In this document: piece after piece, positions 41,480 to 45,421 of the stretch
Numbering within the stretch: position 1 is the stretch's first letter
How the letters are laid out: each line of letters starts with the position of its first letter
From: Brachyspira sp. CAG:484
GTDB taxonomy: Bacteria > Cyanobacteriota > Vampirovibrionia > Gastranaerophilales > Gastranaerophilaceae
Length of the DNA: 45,421 bases
NCBI GenBank assembly: GCA_000431315.1
Contig: HF989726.1
Span: 3,560-48,980 of the forward strand
Reading direction: 5' to 3'
Program-made: the position numbers and the translations under genes
The notes under the pieces: model-generated
Told to the model about the DNA's origin: nothing
Seen by the model: the letters and a program-made list of their open reading frames with translations, nothing else
The model's database searches: none

Positions 41480-41607
41480 GTAACACGAGGAAAGCTTAAA
41501 TTCGAGGAATCAAAAACGAAATTTAAGCACACACACTACACTTCACACTATTTGAGGAATGAATCAAAAGTTTATTCCAAGGAGCCCGTCAAAAGGCTCT
41601 TTTTTTT
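41480..41607 (+). ncRNA. Candidate small RNA with terminator
   Basis: About 130 nt in a 645-bp gene-free interval. Stem 1 is GCTTAAATT/AATTTAAGC (41494-41528), stem 2 is GGAAT/ATTCC (41556-41578), and it ends with the terminator at 41582-41607. GAGGAAT is repeated in both upper loops (41504, 41554). A TATA-rich stretch upstream could be its promoter. No ORF. Confidence 0.45.
41582..41607 (+). terminator. Rho-independent terminator
   Basis: GAGCC/GGCTC stem with loop CGTCAAAA, followed by T8. It closes the candidate small RNA. Confidence 0.8.
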
Positions 41608-41629
41608 GCCTTAATTATTTAGCTGCTTC

Positions 41630-41773
41630 TTATTTATTAACCGTAATCAATACATCTGCAAGCTTACGTCCGCCTTTTTTATATTTAAAAGGAATTTCTT
41701 TTTTAGTCGGTTCCGGGGTAAACTCATCTTTTTGATAATTTATAAGAAATTTCATAAATTCTGGGCTAAACAT
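41630..41773 (-). CDS. Small hypothetical protein, 47 aa
   Basis: MFSPEFMKFLINYQKDEFTP then EPTKKEIPFKYKKGGRKLAD and VLITVNK. SD AAAGGAG precedes the ATG at 41773 at good spacing, which makes a real gene likely. It is basic, with no motif I recognise. Confidence 0.55.
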   Translation of the reverse strand: MFSPEFMKFLINYQKDEFTPEPTKKEIPFKYKKGGRKLADVLITVNK

Positions 41774-41965
41774 AATTCTCCTTTACTACACTTTTTCCTA
41801 ACCAATAAAAATAAATCACTAATCTACACATTTATATAAAAACATAAATTTCCTAATTATTGTCAAATATTAATAAAACTTTTACATAAACGTAACATAA
41901 TTTAATATCATGAATATTAATGTTATAATTTTAGGAGTTGCTAATATATGAATTAAGGGTTAAAT

Positions 41966-42625
41966 ATGCGTCAGTCATCAATAATAGACATAATTTCCCC
42001 GGTTATGGCCGGACCATCAAGCTCCCACACTGCAGGTGCAGTAAGGCTCGGCTTACTTGCACGAAATATTTATAACGAATGCCCACGTAAAGTCACATTC
42101 AGGCTTTATAATTCCTATGCAAAAACAGGAAAAGGACATGGTACTGATAAAGGCTTACTGGCAGGGCTTTTAGGTTTATCTGTTGATGATACCCGTATCA
42201 AAAATATCTTTGATCTGGATATTTCAAAAAAGTTTGAATATAAATTTGAATATTTTGAAGATTTTAACAGGCATCCAAATGCTGTCGATTTCGTAATTGA
42301 AGGAGATACAAATATGACAATCTCCGGCGACTCAATTGGTGCAGGCGAAATTGTTATAAGAAAAATTAATGATTTCTCGGTAAAAGTTACCGGAAAATAC
42401 AATACACTTCTTCTGGTATACAAAGATGTGCCCAATATGATTGCGAGAGTAACGAATTCAATTCAGGTAAATATAGCCTCTCTGCATTGTGACAGATTTG
42501 CCAAAGGGCAGGAAGCTTCTATGTGCATCTGCCTTGACGGAGAGCTTGATAAGAAAGTTATTGACTTTTTAGGTCTTATTGAAAACATTTATATGATTAG
42601 ATATATTAAAAAACTGGAAAGCTGA
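41966..42625 (+). CDS. sdaAB: L-serine dehydratase, beta subunit
   Basis: 219 residues. SVIDI-like start, MAGPSSSHTAGAVRLG (Ser-rich binding loop) and a C-terminal ACT-like regulatory region beginning near VKVTGKYNTLLLVYKDVPN. This is the beta subunit of the iron-sulfur serine dehydratase of the Bacillus/Clostridium type, which deaminates L-serine to pyruvate. The alpha subunit starts one base after its stop, so the two are co-translated. A TATAAT lies about 40 bases upstream. Confidence 0.94.
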   Translation: MRQSSIIDIISPVMAGPSSSHTAGAVRLGLLARNIYNECPRKVTFRLYNSYAKTGKGHGTDKGLLAGLLGLSVDDTRIKNIFDLDISKKFEYKFEYFEDFNRHPNAVDFVIEGDTNMTISGDSIGAGEIVIRKINDFSVKVTGKYNTLLLVYKDVPNMIARVTNSIQVNIASLHCDRFAKGQEASMCICLDGELDKKVIDFLGLIENIYMIRYIKKLES

Positions 42626-42626
42626 T

Positions 42627-43511
42627 ATGAAACAAAATACCAATATTACAACATTTGAAGAACTATATAATGAGTGTGTTAACTCTTCTCAAACCATATG
42701 GGAAGCAGCACAAAAACGAGAGGCTGATAACGCAGAAATACCGGTAAAAGAATTCAGAGCAGCTGTAAAGAAAAGTCTTGATGCAATGAAAGAAGCAATC
42801 AATACCGGCTTAAAAAGCAAAGAACTTTCTATAAGCAGGATGTGCGGCGATGACTGTGCAAGATTGCAGGAGAGATTTGCGAAAAGCCATTCACTTCTTG
42901 GAAAAACCTTTGAAAAGATTACCTCTTACGCTCTTGCAACTATTGAAGAAAACCTGAGGATGGGGAAAATCGTTGCCTGCCCTACAGCCGGATCTTGTGC
43001 AATAGTTCCTTCAGTATTAATCGGAGTTTCTGAGGAATTAAACTTAACAGAGGAAGAACAGATAAACGCTTTAATCACTGCCGGAGAAACAGGAAGGATA
43101 ATCTCAAACAAGGTAGCTCTTGCAGGAGCTGTTGCCGGCTGCCAGGCAGAATGCGGAGTTGCATCAGCAATGAGTGCTGCAGCACTGACCCAGATGAGAG
43201 GAGGCTCAATAGATGAGATTTTCAATGCTACAGCTCTTGCCATGAAAAACCTTCTGGGATTAACCTGTGATCCCGTATGCGGACTGGTAGAAATTCCATG
43301 TGTTAAACGCAACCCTTTTCTTGCGATACACGCCGTTACAGCAAGCGAACTCGCTCTTGCCGGCATCAAATCAAAAATACCCCTCGATGAGGTAATTGAC
43401 GCACTTGAACAAACCGGAAAACTTATGTCCCCGCTGCTAAAAGAAAGCTCTCAGGCGGGTTTAGCAAAAACTAAAACCGCAATTAATCTTGAAAAAGAAT
43501 TTTTAAAATAG
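42627..43511 (+). CDS. sdaAA: L-serine dehydratase, alpha subunit
   Basis: 294 residues. The 4Fe-4S cluster is bound by cysteines seen in CPTAGSCAIVP (substrate loop), GCQAECG and CDPVCGLVEIPC. It works with SdaAB to convert serine to pyruvate and ammonia. It begins one base after the beta subunit's stop codon. A weak hairpin (AGCC/GGCT) follows the stop. Confidence 0.95.
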   Translation: MKQNTNITTFEELYNECVNSSQTIWEAAQKREADNAEIPVKEFRAAVKKSLDAMKEAINTGLKSKELSISRMCGDDCARLQERFAKSHSLLGKTFEKITSYALATIEENLRMGKIVACPTAGSCAIVPSVLIGVSEELNLTEEEQINALITAGETGRIISNKVALAGAVAGCQAECGVASAMSAAALTQMRGGSIDEIFNATALAMKNLLGLTCDPVCGLVEIPCVKRNPFLAIHAVTASELALAGIKSKIPLDEVIDALEQTGKLMSPLLKESSQAGLAKTKTAINLEKEFLK

Positions 43512-43648
43512 CCAACAGGCTAAAGTTTTTCAAATATTGTAAACTTATGTAACAAAAAATATAAAATAGAGCACTTATGTGGAAATAAAATACTTTATAT
43601 ATATACATGAGATATGAGTATTAATAAAAACCAAATAAGGAGTCGTCT

Positions 43649-43831
43649 ATGAGTGATTTTAGCGTACAAGCAATCGGACATAAAAAAAATGATAAATTAC
43701 AGAAACCCAAATTGCCATTTGGAGAATTTAATTCATTCTACCAGAGGTTAAAATCAGGCGAACCAATTATTGGTAATTTATTGAACAATCCTGTAAAAAC
43801 TGATAACGGCACTTGTGCATTTAACAGTTAG
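43649..43831 (+). CDS. Hypothetical protein, 60 aa
   Basis: MSDFSVQAIGHKKNDKLQKP, then KLPFGEFNSFYQRLKSG and NLLNNPVKTDNGTCAFNS. SD AAGGAG precedes ATG 43649, so it is likely a real small gene. No family recognised. It is followed by a terminator that overlaps the leader of coaX. Confidence 0.6.
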   Translation: MSDFSVQAIGHKKNDKLQKPKLPFGEFNSFYQRLKSGEPIIGNLLNNPVKTDNGTCAFNS

Positions 43832-43856
43832 TTTTGCAAAAAAAGTTTTTTGAGAT

Positions 43857-43884
43857 AAAATAGTCCTTGAAAAGGGACTATTTT
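43857..43884 (+). terminator. Terminator-like hairpin overlapping the coaX ribosome-binding site
   Basis: AAAATAGTCC paired with GGACTATTTT around TTGAAAAG, then a T run directly before the ATG at 43888. AAGGGA in the loop and 3' arm serves as the likely SD of coaX. The same layout occurs at 40454-40498. Confidence 0.6.
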
Positions 43885-43887
43885 TTT

Positions 43888-44652
43888 ATGTTATTAACTG
43901 CCGATATAGGAAATACAAGTATTACACTTGGTTTATTTGATGAAAATGCACTTGTTGAGGAATTCAGACTTGCTTCCGACAAAGATTTATCGCTTGAAGA
44001 ATATGAAGTTCTTCTGAAATCGTTATTTAAAGCTTATTCTATTGACGGATGTATTATCTCTTCAGTTGTAGAGGAATTAAATACGAAATTCCAAACTGCT
44101 GTTAAAAATGTTTTTAACATTAAACCATTATTTCTATCAGCCAAGATAAATACAGGTGTAAAAATTGCAATGCCGCATCTACATGAAATTGGAGCGGATA
44201 GAATTGCCAATGCTGCCGGAGCTTATGTGTTATATAAACACCCTGTAATAGTAATTGACTTTGGTACGGCAACATCATTTGATATTGTAAACGGAAATGG
44301 CGAATTTATCGGCGGGGTTATTGCTCCGGGTATAAGCCTTCAGCTAAAAACATTAAACAAATTCACCTCAAAATTACCGCGGATTGAAGTGGCAAAATCT
44401 CCTTCTGCAATCGGCAATAACACTGTTGATGCAATTCTTTCCGGTGTAATTAGAGGCTGCGCCTGCATGATTGACGGACTAGTTTCCCAATGCGAGGAAG
44501 AACTTGGGGAACGTGCAGTTATTGTTGCAACCGGCGGATATGCAGCTTATATTGCACAATATATGAAACGTCCATTTGATTTTATAAATCCTACATTAAC
44601 TCTTGAAGGTCTAAGACACCTGTATAACATCAACCAGCTTGCTGTGGTTTAA
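43888..44652 (+). CDS. coaX: Type III pantothenate kinase
   Basis: 254 residues from ATG 43888 (a TTG at 43867 is in frame but inside the hairpin). ASKHA-fold motifs are ADIGNTSITLGLFD (phosphate 1), HEIGADRIANA, VIDFGTATSFDIV (phosphate 2), and VATGGYAAYIA (adenosine). It phosphorylates pantothenate, the first step to coenzyme A, and needs a monovalent cation. It is convergent with rex. Confidence 0.94.
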   Translation: MLLTADIGNTSITLGLFDENALVEEFRLASDKDLSLEEYEVLLKSLFKAYSIDGCIISSVVEELNTKFQTAVKNVFNIKPLFLSAKINTGVKIAMPHLHEIGADRIANAAGAYVLYKHPVIVIDFGTATSFDIVNGNGEFIGGVIAPGISLQLKTLNKFTSKLPRIEVAKSPSAIGNNTVDAILSGVIRGCACMIDGLVSQCEEELGERAVIVATGGYAAYIAQYMKRPFDFINPTLTLEGLRHLYNINQLAVV

Positions 44653-45267
44653 TCAGATATTATAAGTGAATTGAAGAAAATTTCCCATAAGGTTTTCATT
44701 CCAAACCTGAACATCTTCAGGCACAGAAAGAACTGTCGGTGTGAAATTCCAGATATATTTAATGTTAGCTTTTACAAGAAAGTCAGCAGTTATCTGGGCA
44801 TATTCCCTGGGCACAGTCAAGATTGCAATATCAACATTTGATTTTCTTGCAAGATTAGGAAGTTTTGAAACATCTAAAATCATTTTGTGATTAACAGTTC
44901 CGCCGATTTTCTTTTTGTCATTGTCAAAAAGTGCAAGAATGTTCAAACCGTAATTTGTAAAGTTATCATATTTTGCCAGCGCCATCCCCAGATTTCCGGC
45001 ACCTATAATAAAAGCTTTTTTGGTCTTGGAAAAGCTTAACGCAGCTTCTATGGATTTTTTTAGTTCTTTTACTATATAGCCGACTCTGCTTTTACCAGTA
45101 TTATTCAGCAAATTTATATCTTTTCGTACCTGTGAGTCATCAATTTTTAAAAGCGAAGCTATCTGCTTGCTTGAAATAAATTCTATATTCTCATTTATAT
45201 AATCTGCAAGAATACAATGATACAAAGTCAGGCGGTTTATAACTTTGTCCGAAATATTTTTCTCCAT
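44653..45267 (-). CDS. rex: Redox-sensing transcriptional repressor Rex
   Basis: 204 residues. An N-terminal winged helix (ISSKQIASLLKIDDSQVRKDINLL) is followed by a Rossmann domain with AFIIGAGNLGMALAKY and a domain-swapped C-terminal helix. Rex senses the NADH/NAD+ ratio and represses fermentation and respiration genes. Start ATG 45267 is chosen because TATAAT ends six bases upstream; a TTG extension to 45285 would run into that box. The transcript is therefore probably leaderless. Confidence 0.92.
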   Translation of the reverse strand: MEKNISDKVINRLTLYHCILADYINENIEFISSKQIASLLKIDDSQVRKDINLLNNTGKSRVGYIVKELKKSIEAALSFSKTKKAFIIGAGNLGMALAKYDNFTNYGLNILALFDNDKKKIGGTVNHKMILDVSKLPNLARKSNVDIAILTVPREYAQITADFLVKANIKYIWNFTPTVLSVPEDVQVWNENLMGNFLQFTYNI

Positions 45268-45281
45268 ACCATAATTATACA
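45268..45281 (-). promoter_or_regulatory. -10 promoter of rex (leaderless start)
   Basis: GTGTATAAT followed by TATGGT and then the ATG at 45267. No SD is present. Confidence 0.5.
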
Positions 45282-45292
45282 CCAAATAAAAA

Positions 45293-45314
45293 AGGACGGA
45301 ATGTACTCCGTCCT
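45293..45314 (-). terminator. Terminator for the gene at the right edge
   Basis: Stem AGGACGGA/TCCGTCCT with loop ATGTAC. On the minus strand it is followed by T6. Confidence 0.8.
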
Positions 45315-45383
45315 ATAAAGGCTTTATTTTTATCATACATATCTGCGGTTTGATTTATTTTCGAGGCTGCAGATAATTCAGAT

Positions 45384-45421
45384 TTACTTACCAGCGCCGT
45401 AAAGAACAGCTTCACCGGCTC
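45384..45421 (-). CDS. C-terminal fragment of an unidentified gene
   Basis: The minus-strand frame reads AGEAVLYGAGK then TAA (45384-45386) and runs off the right edge. The terminator 70 bp downstream supports a real gene end. Too short to identify. Confidence 0.4.
   Translation of the reverse strand, partial: AGEAVLYGAGK

Overview
The window looks like chromosomal DNA from a low-GC, Gram-negative-type gut bacterium. My best guess is a member of Candidatus Gastranaerophilales (Vampirovibrionia, formerly Melainabacteria). This is an inference. It rests on AT-rich intergenic regions, Kdo/LPS genes (kdsD, kdsC) and a TolC-type outer membrane protein beside a Rex repressor, flagellar rod genes, and several lineage-type hypothetical proteins with a short hydrophobic-x-F-x-G motif near the N-terminus. 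There is no phage, no complete insertion sequence and no CRISPR array.

Layout. 1-2.4 kb: the 3' part of an HExxH membrane protease whose reading frame runs through a G10 tract at the left edge, then a K+/H+ antiporter and tRNA-Lys. 2.5-5 kb: a sugar-1-phosphate nucleotidyltransferase, tRNA-Met, a 304-bp segment bounded by perfect 16-bp inverted repeats in front of a hypothetical gene, and a gene-poor stretch with a dispersed repeat. 5-7.7 kb: aminotransferase plus Lrp regulator, then a CsoR repressor and a 41-residue metallothionein with two palindromic operators. 7.7-17.3 kb: envelope proteins, aroA, a GNAT, tRNA-Ser, a radical SAM gene whose frame is broken by a G12 tract, a TolC-like protein, a degenerate M48 peptidase and a triple-repeat hypothetical. 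17.3-24 kb: a ClC remnant and a complete galactose module (galM, galP, galK, galE, galT). 24-31.4 kb: PiT phosphate transport, a DUF6496-type peptide, an esterase, an aminotransferase-GNAT fusion, a C_GCAxxG_C_C protein and an ion transporter. 31.4-38 kb: kdsD-kdsC-queD-uppP, flgF-flgG-flgB-flgC and a glycosyltransferase. 38-45.4 kb: two tandem structured RNAs before tRNA-Leu, a tRNA-derived direct repeat, hypothetical genes, surE, a candidate small RNA, sdaAB-sdaAA, coaX, rex and the end of another gene.

How the genes work together. Galactose is imported by GalP, epimerised by GalM and sent through the Leloir steps GalK, GalT and GalE. KdsD/KdsC supply Kdo for LPS and UppP recycles the lipid carrier, which fits the outer-membrane-type proteins seen elsewhere. 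CsoR and the metallothionein form a small metal-response module.

The most interesting signals are: (i) two coding-strand poly-G tracts near the 5' ends of open frames, one of which puts a radical SAM enzyme out of frame (candidate phase variation); (ii) a possible invertible segment at 3814-4117; (iii) tandem 77/85-nt structured RNAs with compensatory changes next to tRNA-Leu; (iv) a dispersed ~57-bp intergenic repeat in three copies; (v) several likely leaderless starts; and (vi) ribosome-binding sites embedded in terminator-like hairpins.
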